From Zymoseptoria tritici IPO323 (taxonomy: Eukaryota; Ascomycota; Dothideomycetes; Mycosphaerellales; Mycosphaerellaceae): a DNA stretch of 64,000 bases. This document shows positions 20,056 through 31,393 of this stretch, in pieces. Below the pieces are notes generated by a model. It was not told where the DNA came from, searched no databases, and was given only the letters and a program-made list of their open reading frames with translations. Within the stretch, counting starts at the first letter, position 1. Every line of letters begins with the position of its first letter. The position numbers and the translations under genes were made by a program. Where the stretch lies: contig NC_018213.1 of the NCBI RefSeq assembly GCF_000219625.1, positions 2,598,055-2,662,054 of the forward strand, in the 5' to 3' direction.

Positions 20056-21875
20056 GATGCTTTTGCTTGCTTGCTTGCTGGGCGGGAGGGAGGAAGAGAG
20101 AGAGAGATGAGATGAGTTGGGTGAGGGAGTGGAGAGGAGACTGAAATTGTATATACAGGTGGACAATGTTGCTTTTCGAATGAACCAACACCTCTGTTTA
20201 GTCTCGGAAAGGTATGCAGATTGTGTGTGCCATTTACTCCTCCCATCCATCCGCTTTGGTTCGTAGATCGATAGACACGAAAGAGGTTGGTCTTGTGTGT
20301 TTCAACATGACTACCTTCGCCTTTTACTACTGACCAGATAGATGGTCGAAGAGCAACGATGCTGCTATGATTCGGAGTTGGATGAACGCTCCACCTTGTG
20401 TAGGTACGTTTTGGTTGGCTACACCGAGATATACAGATCTACGACGAGCTCGATGGTATATATGTTTGATGAGTTGGTTCTTCTATACACATTGCGAGAG
20501 TGATGGAGAGCTCTTTCCGGTGATGGTGGACGTCTGACTGAGGTCGTCGGTTGCCGAGATGTATGCTCTTTGTCTACACATGAGCACGGCACAGATCGAC
20601 GGTTTGGGGTCGAGGGAGAGAGGGATCGAGGGGAGTGGAGTGCATGGAGGATTCGGGATGGAAGGCTTCTTTCGGACTGCACTTGGGACGGGGAGATGAT
20701 GATGAAAGAGGTAAGGTAAGTTGAAGATTAGGGATTTTTTTGTCAATCACGAGAGGTGAGTGTATTCCAATGGATGTGGCGCTGAAGAGTCGAGGCATCC
20801 GGCTGGGAGAAATCTCCTTGTATTAAGAGCGGGAAACTGTTGTCTGTCTGTATGTTTGTCTGTATATGCGTATGAAGATTGTCGGTTCGGTTGGGTTGGA
20901 CAAGGTTTCTTCCTAAGGGAAGTCAATAGGTAAGGTATGCAGGAAATCTTTGAATCTGTCGTTTCAATTCGCGAGCAATGCTACCTTACCTTGTGATTCG
21001 TGTATTGGCGAAAGTTTCGTGGTGTTCAACAATAGCTATGCCTCTGGATAGATGGTCTTGACCACGCATTGGAATCCGAGGAGAGCTGCCCGGTCATGTT
21101 GGTTTTACCTCTACCGTCAATCGCCGACATGCATGCATGCTCTCCTCCGGAGTAGAGATGGACATATTGGTGTTTTCTGAAGTCGAGGGATCAATCGTGG
21201 AGTGCAGTGGTCCTGCAGGAGGATCGGGATGGAAGTTTCTTTCTGCTGCACTTGGAGGGATCGATTGATCAGGATTCAGAGATGTCGATGCTTTGGAGAT
21301 TGAGATGCCCGTTCTGAGTGGGAGGCGTAGACCATTGCAAGATTGTGCAGGCACTCGTCATACCACATCCAAACGAACATGTCGTCGTACACGATCCAAT
21401 ACCTTATCCACCTCGATCTAGACCCCTCAACCTCAACATGTGGGGGCCAAAATCTTTGATCTGTGGACCCATCACATTAGAACTAATCCCTCAATCACGG
21501 CTCCTCCCGTCCTCGGCACAGGACAGTGGATTTTTCAATCACCGTCAGTCGCCAGAGGAGATGCGCACTCCAGGATCTTCCCCTCCGCCAACTCCGCTTC
21601 TCCGCACCAAACTCCACCCGACACGACGAGCAAAGCAATCCCGCCCGTATATCGGACACAAACATCGGCAAGCGGCGGAAGTGGTAACGGTAACGTCGCA
21701 CCCTCCCCGGCATCAAGGCTGTCGCATCGGCTTTCTCACCCAACCTGGCCGTGCCTTCCGTGCCTTCCGTGACTTCCGTCCACTGCCGTTTGCTTTGGAG
21801 ACGTTGCCGGGAAAAGCAGATACCTGCAAACTCCGATCGGTATCCTCCACTGCCCACTGCCGGATCGGAGGAGGG
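20056..21875. other. Intergenic, 1.8 kb
   Basis: Transporter 3' UTR and the long upstream region of the Zn2Cys6 gene. Simple repeats are present: (TTGC)4 near 20066 and an AG-rich run near 20096-20108. A long pyrimidine/purine-mixed leader precedes the TF start. No gene recognised. Confidence 0.4.
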
Positions 21876-24800
21876 ATGGAGTACCAGCAGCATGGATCGA
21901 ATGCCGGCGCCGGGACTGCGGGATCGAGCGAGAGGAGTGGCGGAGCGGCCTCTGGTCGTGGAGGCGGTAATGGATATGATCATCACCAGCAGTACTACCA
22001 GGAGCAGCACCAATATACTCCCGACCGCCCGCCGCAGCCACAAGATCGACGTCGGCAGAGGGATGACGAAGATGATGGTGGTAGCTCACAGGAGAGTGCG
22101 CCGACGAGTCCGGCTTCGATTGCGGCTTCGAAACCGAGTCGACGAGAGAAGTCGGAGAGGGAGAAGAGGACTTATCGGGCTTGTTTGCATTGTCGGCAGA
22201 GGAAGAGCAGGTGTGATTTGTGAGTTGGCTTTTCTTTTCCTTTTCTTGTTGTTGATGATTTGTTTTCTTTCTTCGTTGTTGCTATTGCGTTTTGGATTTC
22301 GCCTCACTTCTTGCCGATTGTGGTCTTGAGACATTCATCTTCCCGTCTGCACCGGACTTTGATCCGAAGGTCATGTAACCTTCAGCCTCACTTGTTGCGG
22401 TGCTGGTGTGCGGCTGGATGACCGCTGCGCTTATGGCTTCTTCTTCTGCGACGTTGTGCTTCTCTATCGTCGCCGCCGCATCCCCGCTGTCATCCTTCTG
22501 CCTCATTCACATACACATCAATCCGGACCACCACTGACAACGCAATGCCTTGGCATACAGATACAGCAGCGGAGAACCCGGTCGTCCGCCTTGCGAGCGC
22601 TGTATCCGCGAACAGCACGAATGCATCCTCGGCGGCTCGCGCAGGGGCGGGAAGCGTGTGAAGCGCTCCGCCTCCGAGGTGAATGCCAACAATGGCACGC
22701 CTATATCGACCAGCGATCGTCCTAACACCGCGACGCCGAATCAGAATTATCCGCCGTTACATCAGGTTACATCTCACGAGTCTGGTCTGCACAATCAGTC
22801 GCCTCATCGACCGCATCAACTGCCGTCTTGGTCGACGCTTGATCATCCGTCCTCGAGGACGCTTCCTCCGTTGTCTCATGATGGCAGTACGGTTACTAAG
22901 CCTGGCTCGCCGATCTTGAATCCGATGTACAAGCCTTCGAATACTGATCGTCAGGCGTTTCTCGGTTCTTCTGGTCCTGCGTCTGGGACTGGGTCTGCCT
23001 CGAAGATGACCGTCGAAGATCCAGTTGCGTCTACGGATTTGCAAAACCCGGCGGACGCATTGGAGTTCTTGGCGAGTGTGGCGGAGAGAGACAGTAACGG
23101 GCAAGCGAATGGCAAAGGCAATGCAGGTGGTGGCAGAGGAAGGCTACCCTCAATGCAGATCGGTATTGATGGCGCTTACGGTCGTTCTCTGCTCAATCCC
23201 GTCTCGCCTAGACAATCGCAAGCAGGTGCAGTTGAAGGTCGCAGCGAAGGCGGAGAAGGCAGCGGTGGTAGAGGTAGTCTCCCGAGACATGCTCCGAGCG
23301 ACCACAGATCCGCGTCTGCAGCGGGCGGGACTGGTGGCAGCGGAGCGCCCGGCGGAGAGAACTCGGTGCGCTTCGACGCGACGATCGAGTGGCCGCCTTT
23401 GCAGAAGGGTGAATTGAGTCTGGATATGATCAAGGTGTTGCTTTATCGGTATGTCATGTCGTTGTCATCTTCACTGGTTACCTCGGACCATCGCTGACGT
23501 CTTCTCAGATTCGAAGAAAAGTACCACCCCTTCTTCCCACTCGCTAACCCCGCCGCGATGGATCCCGATAATCTTCCCACCATTGCGAGGAAGGAACCAC
23601 ATTTACTCGCGGCGATTTTGACGGTCGCGTCCAAGGACGAAAAGGATTGGTGGCAGGTGCATGAGGTTTGCTCGGCGCATATGCAGAGTTTGGTGGCGAG
23701 TTTGGTTTATGAGGGGAGGGGGAGTGTGGAGGCTGTTGAGGCCATGCTCATCCTCGCTGAATGGGTACCTCGTCGTCCTCACTCGACTCCTGCTATCGGT
23801 CGCGGCGAAGAAGATCAAGCTGCGTGGATGTACGTCGGTACTGCTGTCCGCCTAGGCTACCTCCTTGGTATTGATCGCACGGGCTTCCGTGGCGAGTCGG
23901 AAGCTCAGTCCGCTGACCTCAATCGGAAACGTCTGGCGTGGGCAAGTTGCTACATGTCCGATCGGCAGATCTCTGTCCGTATTGGAAAGGCATTCTGGTC
24001 GAGGGGTCCGGGACCGATGACTGCTCTCCGCGCTCAGGACTTTCCAAGCCTGCAACCGAGATTGCATCGTCAGGACAATTTCGCGGCTATCTTTCAGGCG
24101 AACCTGGAGTTGACGCAGCTCTTCTCCAATGCGCACGATGTGCTGTATGCGACTAAGAGTCGGTCGAATCAGCTGAATGCGGGAGGAGAGTATGTCAAGT
24201 ATATCGATGACTTCCGTGTGGCGCTACGCCATTGGAATGAAAGTTGGGGATGGTTCACGTGCTCGCCGCCGCTGAAGGCGAGCTTGATTCTGAGCTATGA
24301 GTATTTGCGGTTGTACATCAACGCATTTGCTTATCGGGTGAGTTCATCGAAGCTTACAAGATCGTCCTCCATCACTGACACCTCAACCTCCAGGCCACCC
24401 TCAACCGCCTCATCACCCGCATGAAAGAATCCGCCGAATCAGGGACCGCCACCCCCGCCTCCGTCACCTATCCCTTCGCCGACATCGCCACCACCCCCGA
24501 CGCCCGGTTCATCTACGACGCCATCGACGCCGCCAAATCCCTCCTCTCCACTTTCTGCTCCTTCGTCGACCCCCACGACACCTTCCGCTTCATGCCCCTG
24601 AGATACTACCTCTACGTCATCTACTCCGCCGTCTTCCTCTACAAAGCCCGCTCCACGGGCGTCATGGCCGCCGACTCGAGAGGTAGTGTGAAGCGATTGA
24701 TCACCGATACGATGAATAATTTGCAGAAAAGCTCGGCGAGCACGAATGATGTCGGAGAGAGGTATTCGCGACTTATTCGCTTGTTGTGGAGGAAAGCTCC

Positions 24801-25341
24801 CGGGCATAGGGGAAGTGTGGTGGCGGATCCGGGGGAGATTACACGGCCGACTACGGCGCAGAATGGGAGGGTGGGGGATGGGGGGCAGGGTCAACAATAC
24901 CCGAACCAGCACCCTGCCCAGCAACACCCGACTGATCCGAATGTCGCTTACCCACAACAACAAGCCTACTACCCCTCCACCAACACTCAACACCCCTACC
25001 CCTCCCCCCTCACCGCCCCTCCTCCTCCTCCCCCGCCAGCTCAATTTATGGGTCCCTCCATCAATCAATTCTCCTGGCTCGACCTCCCCGCCGTGGGCGA
25101 CTTCGCGGTGGAGAATAACGGTAGTCTCGCGGGCAGTATGACGATGGATCAACTCGATCGGTTCGAGGATTCGAGCGCGGATGGGTATGGAGGTTTTGCG
25201 GATCCGGGGGGGTTTGTCGTTGGGCCGGGGATGTTTGGATGGGGAGGGGAGATGGGTGGGGTTGAGGGGGTGGGTGGTGCAGGAGGAGGAGGAGGGGGGT
25301 TTGGGGAGTGTGGGCCGGGTGGGGAGGGGGTTATTTTTTGA
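21876..25341 (+). CDS. Zn2Cys6 binuclear-cluster transcription factor (1002 aa)
   Basis: Nuclear regulator. Exons 21876..22219, 22561..23448, 23509..24337 and 24394..25341; every junction keeps frame. The zinc cluster is C103-x2-C106-x6-C113-x12-C126-x2-C129-x6-C136, preceded by a basic KPSRREKSEREKRTYRA stretch. Intron 1 (341 nt) falls between the two halves of the cluster. Residues ~150-400 are a disordered Ser/Gly/Pro linker. The fungal middle homology region begins at about 405 (ELSLDMIKVLLYRFEEKYHPFFPLANPAAM) with AAWMYVGTAVRLGYLLGIDR and RKRLAWASCYMSDRQISVRIGKAFW. The tail is Gln/Pro- then Gly-rich. The cluster-plus-linker style (PPCERC...SRRGGKR) recalls Aro80-like factors, but I would not name it. 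Confidence 0.9.
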
Positions 25342-25770
25342 GGGGGAGGACGCAACGAGTCTATGCAATGCGACGGCGGCTTCAAGTTGGAAAGGGACTG
25401 CGTGGCTGCGTGCATCGTGAAATGGTTGTTCGATGAGGCGTGGGAGGGACGTGTTTGTATATATGGGTCGAGCTGGAGGGACTGTGGAGCCTTGCGAGTG
25501 GAGGATGTACACAATAGTCAACGCAATGAAGCCACTGTACAAAGATTCAAGAGTGTTTCTTTTGCTTCATTGTATCGGTCTACCACATACCATCAGCATA
25601 ATACGTCTTGGCATATGATTGGCTCTTCCGAACACCGTCCAACACCATAATGATCCTTCGAGCCAGCCATCGCGTTCGTGACTCACTCATCGCCGCCATC
25701 TTAAGGTATCGACGTCTCTACCACAATTGTACGACCCTCCTCCGCTCCCCTCAACAATTCTCCTTTCAAA
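25342..25770. other. Intergenic
   Basis: TF 3' UTR and promoter of the acetyltransferase gene. Nothing recognised. Confidence 0.4.
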
Positions 25771-26535
25771 ATGTCATCCCACACCGGCCTCCTCACCACA
25801 ACCCCCCGTCTCAACCTCTCCTACCTCGAATCGGGAAATGATACGCATTGCGACTTCATCGTCACCCTCTTCAATACCCCCGAATTCATCGCTTCGAATG
25901 GAGGGAACGCGACGAGTATTGTTACTCGGGAAGCGGCTAGGCAATATATCGAGAAGAGATTTGAGGGGGAATATGTGAGGAATGGATTTGGGAGTTATTT
26001 GCTCTCCCTGAGAAGGCCAAGTCCAACCTCGGAGGAAAGGGATGGGAAGGAGGAAGTGGAGGAGGAAGTGTATATCGGCACGATCTCCCTCAACCGTGGA
26101 CCCCCGACGCCCGAGAATCCGACTGTGCCGGACTTGGGCTTCGCGATCCTACCGGCGTTTATGAGGCAAGGCTTCGCCATCGAGGCTTCACGGGGTATGT
26201 TGGAGTACGCGGAACGGGAATTGGGTGTCAAGGAGGTGGTGGGACTTTGTGCAGTGGGGAATCGTGCGAGTAATGGGGTTTTTGAGAAGTTGGGATGGAG
26301 GGATAGGGTAAGAAAATCGAAGTGTAGGAGGTTGTCCCACCGGCGCCTTCGTGACTTCGTCTATTTTGATGTGTTTATGATGTTGGCTGACTTTGTACGC
26401 TTTGCTTGACAGGGTACGTGGAAGTTGAAGGGGTTTGGAGGGGAGAAGGGGGAGAGGTCGAGGGTTTGGGTGAGGGAGGGGATGGAGGGGGGGTTGGAGG
26501 GGTGGGGGTTGGTTGTTGTTGGGGAGGAGGAGTAA
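25771..26535 (+). CDS. GNAT-family N-acetyltransferase (RimJ/RimL type)
   Basis: Two exons: 25771..26307 and 26413..26535, giving 219 residues. The intron (105 nt, GTAAGA...TTGACAG) splits GWRDR from GTWKLKGFGG. The fold is recognisable: TPRLNLSYLESGNDTHCDFI at the start, a beta-strand EEVYIGTISLNRG, PDLGFAILPAFMRQGFAIEASRGML (acetyl-CoA loop region) and GLCAVGNRASNGVFEKLGWR near the end. This resembles small-molecule or ribosomal-protein acetyltransferases; the substrate is unknown. The second exon is almost entirely G/A on the coding strand. Confidence 0.85.
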
Positions 26536-26750
26536 GGGGTGGGAGGAGGTTGTGAGTGGAGGGTGGCGCTAGAGGGTGAGAAGAAGAGCTTTGTAGTTGG
26601 AAGGATTGTCTCAGGCCTCTGTGAAGAAGACCTGTCGACTTTGTAGCACAAATGTCGTCGGAGTCAGGGGTGCCCTGTAGATCCACACAACCTGCCACAT
26701 TGTGAGCAGACCCCGCCACTTCCTCCTTTCACGAACACCTCGCATCCGCC

Positions 26751-27556
26751 ATGCCTGCCAGCACCATTGTGAAGTCCGAGACATCGTCCGAGGATGATGA
26801 GTCGACTCCAGCTTTAGAGCAGTAAGCTGACAACTATGCTAGGAGCGAAATGCGACCTTCTACTAACCCGAGGCAGCATGTTCGAGACAGGAGAATGACC
26901 AGAACTGAAGATCGTCACCGCGACAAATACCTTCAATGTACACAAGAGCGTTGTGTGCCACAAATGCCCATTCTTCCACGCCGCCTGTACTCGAGGTTTC
27001 CAGGAAACGGCTTCGAGTACGATTCGGCTCGAAGAGAGCGAAGTGGTCGTAGATGCTATCCTTCGCCACTTGTACGGGTTGCCGGTCGTCTGGCTACAAC
27101 CTGACTACTTCGATGAGACGGAGATCCTCTTCGAGTGGGGAATGGGCGCTATACACCTTTTAATCGCGGCTGATAAGGTAGTTCTCGTTCCTAGTTCAGA
27201 AGCAGCTGCAGATTGCTGACTTCGCACAGTACGATATTCCGGTCCTCGGGGCAAAGGCCTACGCTTTATTTGCTCGCATTATCTTCCGCACAGAAATCCA
27301 ACCGGAACACCTCATTGTTATGGGCGAGTTATTCCTCTCTTCCGTTGAAACCGAGCCGTACAGGACGAGCGGTCGGGTGGCTATTGCGAAGTCTACCAAC
27401 GAAATCATGAGACTTATTGTCAAAGATGAAAAGCTTTTCGAGAGACTTCACGCCAACGAGAAGTATGTACGTCTGGTGCTGTGGTGGACATCGGCTTCGT
27501 TCGAGTCCCAAACTTCTGAACGACCGCGGCATCCGGCTTTGGAGAACGATGACTGA
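26751..27556 (+). pseudogene. BTB/POZ-domain gene, copy A, in-frame TGA
   Basis: Three exons fit the family plan: 26751..26821, 26877..27177, 27230..27556 (intron 1 phase 2, joining CA|C ATG; intron 2 phase 0). The BTB core follows (NTFNVHKSVVCHKCPFFHAAC, LEESEVVVDAILRHLYGLPV), then an all-helical tail (FLSSVETEPYRTSGRVAIAK, LFERLHANEKYVRLVLWW). The codon at 26896..26898 is TGA where the related copies have TGG (the W of TGEWSDL), so the chain stops after about 30 residues. Everything after the stop stays in frame, so decay is recent. BTB proteins usually serve as dimerisation or Cul3 adaptor modules; nothing here shows a partner. Confidence 0.75.
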
Positions 27557-27611
27557 GGAACTGCTGAATGATCGCGGCATCCGGCTCTGGAGAAAGACGA
27601 CTGAGGAGTGT
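27516..27611. repeat. 48-bp tandem duplication at the end of BTB copy A
   Basis: Two diverged 48-bp units (27516..27563 and 27564..27611) share ctgaa.ga.cgcggcatccggct.tggaga..gac. The first unit holds the stop codon of copy A; the second lies just after it. Confidence 0.75.
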
Positions 27612-27946
27612 GCTCAAGTTCTGTGCGCGAAAGACACGCCGAAATGACATGGCATTGATGGAGCCGTGTACAACGACTACGAGCGTCATGGCTCTCCATC
27701 TACTTCCTGCTGGCCGCCCAGCCTGGCCTACTCTCAAGAATCGCATGTGCGTCGGTCCACCGTGTTGCGTACTTTCTGTCAGATGCCATCTCTTCTGCTC
27801 GTGGCGATCTCACCTCCTTGGGCGCGTGGATTGACATGTGACACTCCGAAGGATCCCTTCACTCGCGGTCCACATCTCTCTTCTGTCTCGGCCAGTCTCA
27901 ATCCTTCTCACACACAACACCATTACCACAACGGCACTTCTCCACC

Positions 27947-28803
27947 ATGGCGGCAGCGACGGATACCGGTCAAGCTTCAGATGTGTCCTGCCTTCAGTAG
28001 TAAGTTCACGCTTTACAGCATGCTCCACGATCCTCCGGCTGACCACGACGCAGCATGTACGAGCACGGCGAATGGTCAGACTTATCCATTGTCACCGCCA
28101 CAAAGACCTTCAAAGTTCACAGGAGCGTTGTCTGTCCCAAGAATGCTGCTCTGCGTAACGCTTGCCACCAGGACTTCCGACAGTCGAGACCAAGCACAGT
28201 CCACTGGGAGGAGACTGCGGAAGTGGTGGATGCTATGCTACGACACCACTACGGCCTGCCGATTGCATGGCTGGAAGAGCCATACCAGTTTTCAGTTGGG
28301 CCTGGCCGCCAGCACAGAATTCGCTCGCGAGGTGAGGATGCCGCGGAACTCATCGTCGCGGCCAGAAAGGTATGCTATCGGACTCCATCAGACAAGTGAT
28401 AATATCGAACGATCTATTAACCACGCAGCAGTATGAGATTGAACGTCTTGGGCTCATGGCTTTGCGGACGTTCGAGTTCTGAATTTCGCGTGGATTCCTC
28501 CAGGCCGAATATACGGTTGAGTTGGGCAGCATCTTTCTTCGTCTTGTCAAGGCTCAAGAAGGCAATGCGTCATCGGTGGAGCTGTTCAAGGAGGGTCGCG
28601 AGATTGTCGCAGAAGCCACCTACAAGAGATTGGCGCGCATCGTGAGCCGACGTGACGCATGGCAGACGCTCCACATTCATGAAGAATACGCAAAACTCGT
28701 CATCTCCAAGGCCGGGTTTGAAGCGCGGAGAAAATGTTCTTCGTGCGCCTTGAGCGCCGAGGAGGCTGGTTCAAGGAAGCGGAAAGCGCCCGATGATGCG
28801 TAA
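27947..28803 (+). pseudogene. BTB/POZ-domain gene, copy B, in-frame TGA
   Basis: Same three-exon plan as its relatives: 27947..27999, 28054..28369, 28432..28803. Exon 1 encodes MAAATDTGQASDVSCLQY, nearly the same as copy D. The BTB core is MYEHGEWSDLSIVTATKTFKVHRSVV, with EVVDAMLRHHYGLPIAWLEE. In exon 3 the frame meets TGA at 28480..28482, after LGLMALRTFEF; the equivalent position in copy D is a cysteine codon. The downstream frame is open and family-like to KRKAPDDA (copy D ends KRPAPDEA). If translated only to the stop, the product would keep the BTB fold but lose the helical tail, so it might still make a short BTB-only protein. Confidence 0.7.
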
Positions 28804-29044
28804 GAACACTGCGATAGCACAAGACTGCTGCGCTTCTGATGCACCGAAGCGTCCACCAGCTTTGGGCCTTCAGCTCAGCGCGAGAGCTGAAATCCGCCTC
28901 AGCTAGATGCTCCTATTGATTCGAGCAAGTGGCCACAAGTATGAACTTGATTCCACAGAACACCACAACGAGACAAGCACAACAATGCTTCCCAAAATGA
29001 GAATTGGTTTGTACACATCGTTCATGCCACCTCATTCACGCACA

Positions 29045-31393
29045 TTATCCAATCCAAGCCTCCTTTACAACACCCCTCTTCGTCCACCCATCATACTCCA
29101 CCCACCCCACCCTCTTCCTCCGCCCCCCTCCCTTCTCCACCAGTCGTCCCGGGTTAACAACATGACATCCCTCATACGTAATACAAAACGCGGCCTCCTC
29201 AGCATCCGCCAGGACCAACGTATGCGGTAGCGGGTAGAGAGACAGTGCACTAGGTGCATAGTCCCAGTGTACCGGTCGGATAGTTTGCGGGAAAGGTGAG
29301 AGCGTGGACTGAGGTAGAAGAGAGAGGATAAGGCGTTTGGCGGATGCGAGGGATGTGGATTCGGGTGTTGCTGCGAGTGGGCCGGGGAGAGGTACGGGTG
29401 TGTTTTCGGGGATATAGTCTTCTGTTGAAGGGAGGGCGCCGGACATGGTGATGTCGTTGTCGGCGTCGGTTTGAGGGTGTTGGGGTACTTCATCTTGTAC
29501 GGCTTGGCCGATGCGGATGGCGTTTCGACGGAAACGGGAGGAGATGTCGTCGCGGAATATCAGGACTTCGTGAGCTGGGCCGAAGAGGCTTAGGCGAGCG
29601 GGATTTGAGGTCCAGATTGCTTCGCCGTCGACTTCGCCTTTCTTCGCGGCGCCTAATTCGGTCTTTGCGGTTGCAAAGGCCCGGCGGATGCGGTTTGTGA
29701 AGAGCTCTGGTACGCCTTCTCGAGGGATCAGAGTGCTTGCTCCTGCACTGAAGGATGATGCCCAAGGGTCGTTGTCACCGGGCACGAAGATCCAGGTGGA
29801 GCTGCGGAGGAGCGTTGGGAAGTCGGCGAGCAGAGCGGCGAGTTCGTTGAAGAGCTCTTTGTATTCGATCGAGCCTGTGCCTGCACCGGCCATCACGGCT
29901 TTGCTGGAGAAGTCGCCCGTGAGGATGAAGGCCATCGGCGGTTGTTCTGCTGTCGCATACTGCTCGAGGACTTTCCGGAGGGCGACAAGAGTGGACGGCT
30001 GATCGAGCGTGACTTCTGAAAGAATGACCGTCTTCTGAGATGTGGTCGTGTTGGTCTCGGCTTCCGGTCCCATGAGCCTGCGTTCCAACTTCTTCATCCG
30101 GGCTCCAACTGCCCGATCCGAGCCTTGACCAAGAAAGTCGATCCATCCGAACCCTCCGCCTTGATCTCCAGATGCGAGATTGATGCCGAGAGAGACATCT
30201 CGCTTTTCGACGGGCGGTCCGCCAATCTCAAACCCAACGAATCTTCCTCCAATCGATCCTCCGACACCCCCTGTGTTACCCAGTCCGCTTGATCCTGCTC
30301 CCGCCCAGTCTTCTTCGTACACTCCATCCACCAACACGATCATTCCCGGACAGAAGTATGCGTCACTAACGCTTCCTCCGATGGGAGTTGCATGTTGGAG
30401 GTCCAGAGATATACTGCCACTGAGGTCGTTCAGAGCCAGCGTTCCTGTCGGTGCGATCACAAGCATGCCCAGTAATGTATGTGAGCTTCCTCCTCTTCCC
30501 AGCAAGTTCGCAATCGGCGTCAACTTGTAGAATTCTCTCGCCGCTGCATCCTTTCCTTTCCTTCGTACCACTCCATTATTTTGTCCCGCTGAAAAGCTCG
30601 GCGCCTGAAAGATCGGGTTCCGCCGCAGTCGTTGCTGAATAATGTTATACCTCTCCTTGAACACCCTCGTCTTATGTGACGGCGAAGGGAACATGCTCGG
30701 CTTTGTTGAGATCGACAGAAAGTGCTTCTTATCGACATCGTATGTGAATCGTGGCTGGTCAAACGCTGACACCACTTTCAGCCAGCTCCGAGCATCTCGT
30801 CCTTCGTCTTCTCCCTCCTCCTCTCCTTGTGAGTCCACTCGCAGACCACTAAGTCCAAAACTACTCCCCTTTCTTTCAAGACCCGGCCGATCGGTCAAGT
30901 CAACGGCACTGTCGTTGCCAAACGCAAAGCTTGTCTGCCTGCTCAGACTCAGGCTGTTTGGTCCTCCGCTTTTTGCTGCACCGATTCTTCCTCCAACCAT
31001 ACTGCCCTCCAAAGTCCGCAGAATGGTCTTGAGTCGGTCGCCATCTTCAACAATTACTGGTCCCGTCTCTGCTTTCCATAGTTTCGCGACTTCTTCAAGG
31101 ACCTTTTCTCCAGTCCCTTCTTCTCGCCAGGAAGATCCGCAATGTCGCCCAATGAACGTTGAGAGCGATTGCAGAGCTGTGGAGTGGAGTGTGAGATTGT
31201 GCTTCTTTGTGAATGTACGAAACGCGAGAGGTCGTAAAGTCGGAGGAGGGAGGAGAATCGGGAGTATTGTCGAGACCGAGGGTTTGAAGGCTGGCGGAGG
31301 AGGAATTGGTCGTGTGGCGGCGTTGTTGGGGAGAGGGTGGAGCGGTGTCGCGAAGGCCGGCGAAGAGGAGTATGCGGTCGTATCGGTGGCCAT
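29045..31393 (-). CDS. DPB2: DNA polymerase epsilon subunit B (Dpb2)
   Basis: Essential second subunit of the leading-strand polymerase; it links Pol2 to the CMG helicase. An intronless 782-residue frame. The N-terminal helical domain (TFTKKHNLTLHSTALQSLSTF) is followed by an inserted acidic/Ser linker, an OB-fold part (HTLLGMLVIAPTGTLALNDL, CPGMIVLVDGVYEEDW) and the calcineurin-like phosphoesterase fold that is catalytically dead in B subunits (FILTGDFSSK, WIFVPGDNDPW, HEVLIFRDDISSRFRRNAI). ATG 31393 was chosen because the protein-like sequence (MATDTTAYSSS) starts there; the frame is open 45 codons further up. Head-to-head with the NASP-like gene. Confidence 0.94.
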   Translation of the reverse strand: MATDTTAYSSSPAFATPLHPLPNNAATRPIPPPPAFKPSVSTILPILLPPPTLRPLAFRTFTKKHNLTLHSTALQSLSTFIGRHCGSSWREEGTGEKVLEEVAKLWKAETGPVIVEDGDRLKTILRTLEGSMVGGRIGAAKSGGPNSLSLSRQTSFAFGNDSAVDLTDRPGLERKGSSFGLSGLRVDSQGEEEGEDEGRDARSWLKVVSAFDQPRFTYDVDKKHFLSISTKPSMFPSPSHKTRVFKERYNIIQQRLRRNPIFQAPSFSAGQNNGVVRRKGKDAAAREFYKLTPIANLLGRGGSSHTLLGMLVIAPTGTLALNDLSGSISLDLQHATPIGGSVSDAYFCPGMIVLVDGVYEEDWAGAGSSGLGNTGGVGGSIGGRFVGFEIGGPPVEKRDVSLGINLASGDQGGGFGWIDFLGQGSDRAVGARMKKLERRLMGPEAETNTTTSQKTVILSEVTLDQPSTLVALRKVLEQYATAEQPPMAFILTGDFSSKAVMAGAGTGSIEYKELFNELAALLADFPTLLRSSTWIFVPGDNDPWASSFSAGASTLIPREGVPELFTNRIRRAFATAKTELGAAKKGEVDGEAIWTSNPARLSLFGPAHEVLIFRDDISSRFRRNAIRIGQAVQDEVPQHPQTDADNDITMSGALPSTEDYIPENTPVPLPGPLAATPESTSLASAKRLILSLLPQSTLSPFPQTIRPVHWDYAPSALSLYPLPHTLVLADAEEAAFCITYEGCHVVNPGRLVEKGGGRRKRVGWVEYDGWTKRGVVKEAWIG

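Noticed and set aside
24439..25542. A 367-codon antisense ORF over the end of the Zn2Cys6 gene
   Set aside because: Produced by the strong base skew there; the plus-strand frame continues the fungal transcription-factor domain.
26896..28482. Stop-codon readthrough of TGA in BTB copies A and B
   Set aside because: Neither TGA is followed by the CTA context known to promote readthrough in fungi (they are followed by CCA and ATT); simple nonsense mutation is more likely.
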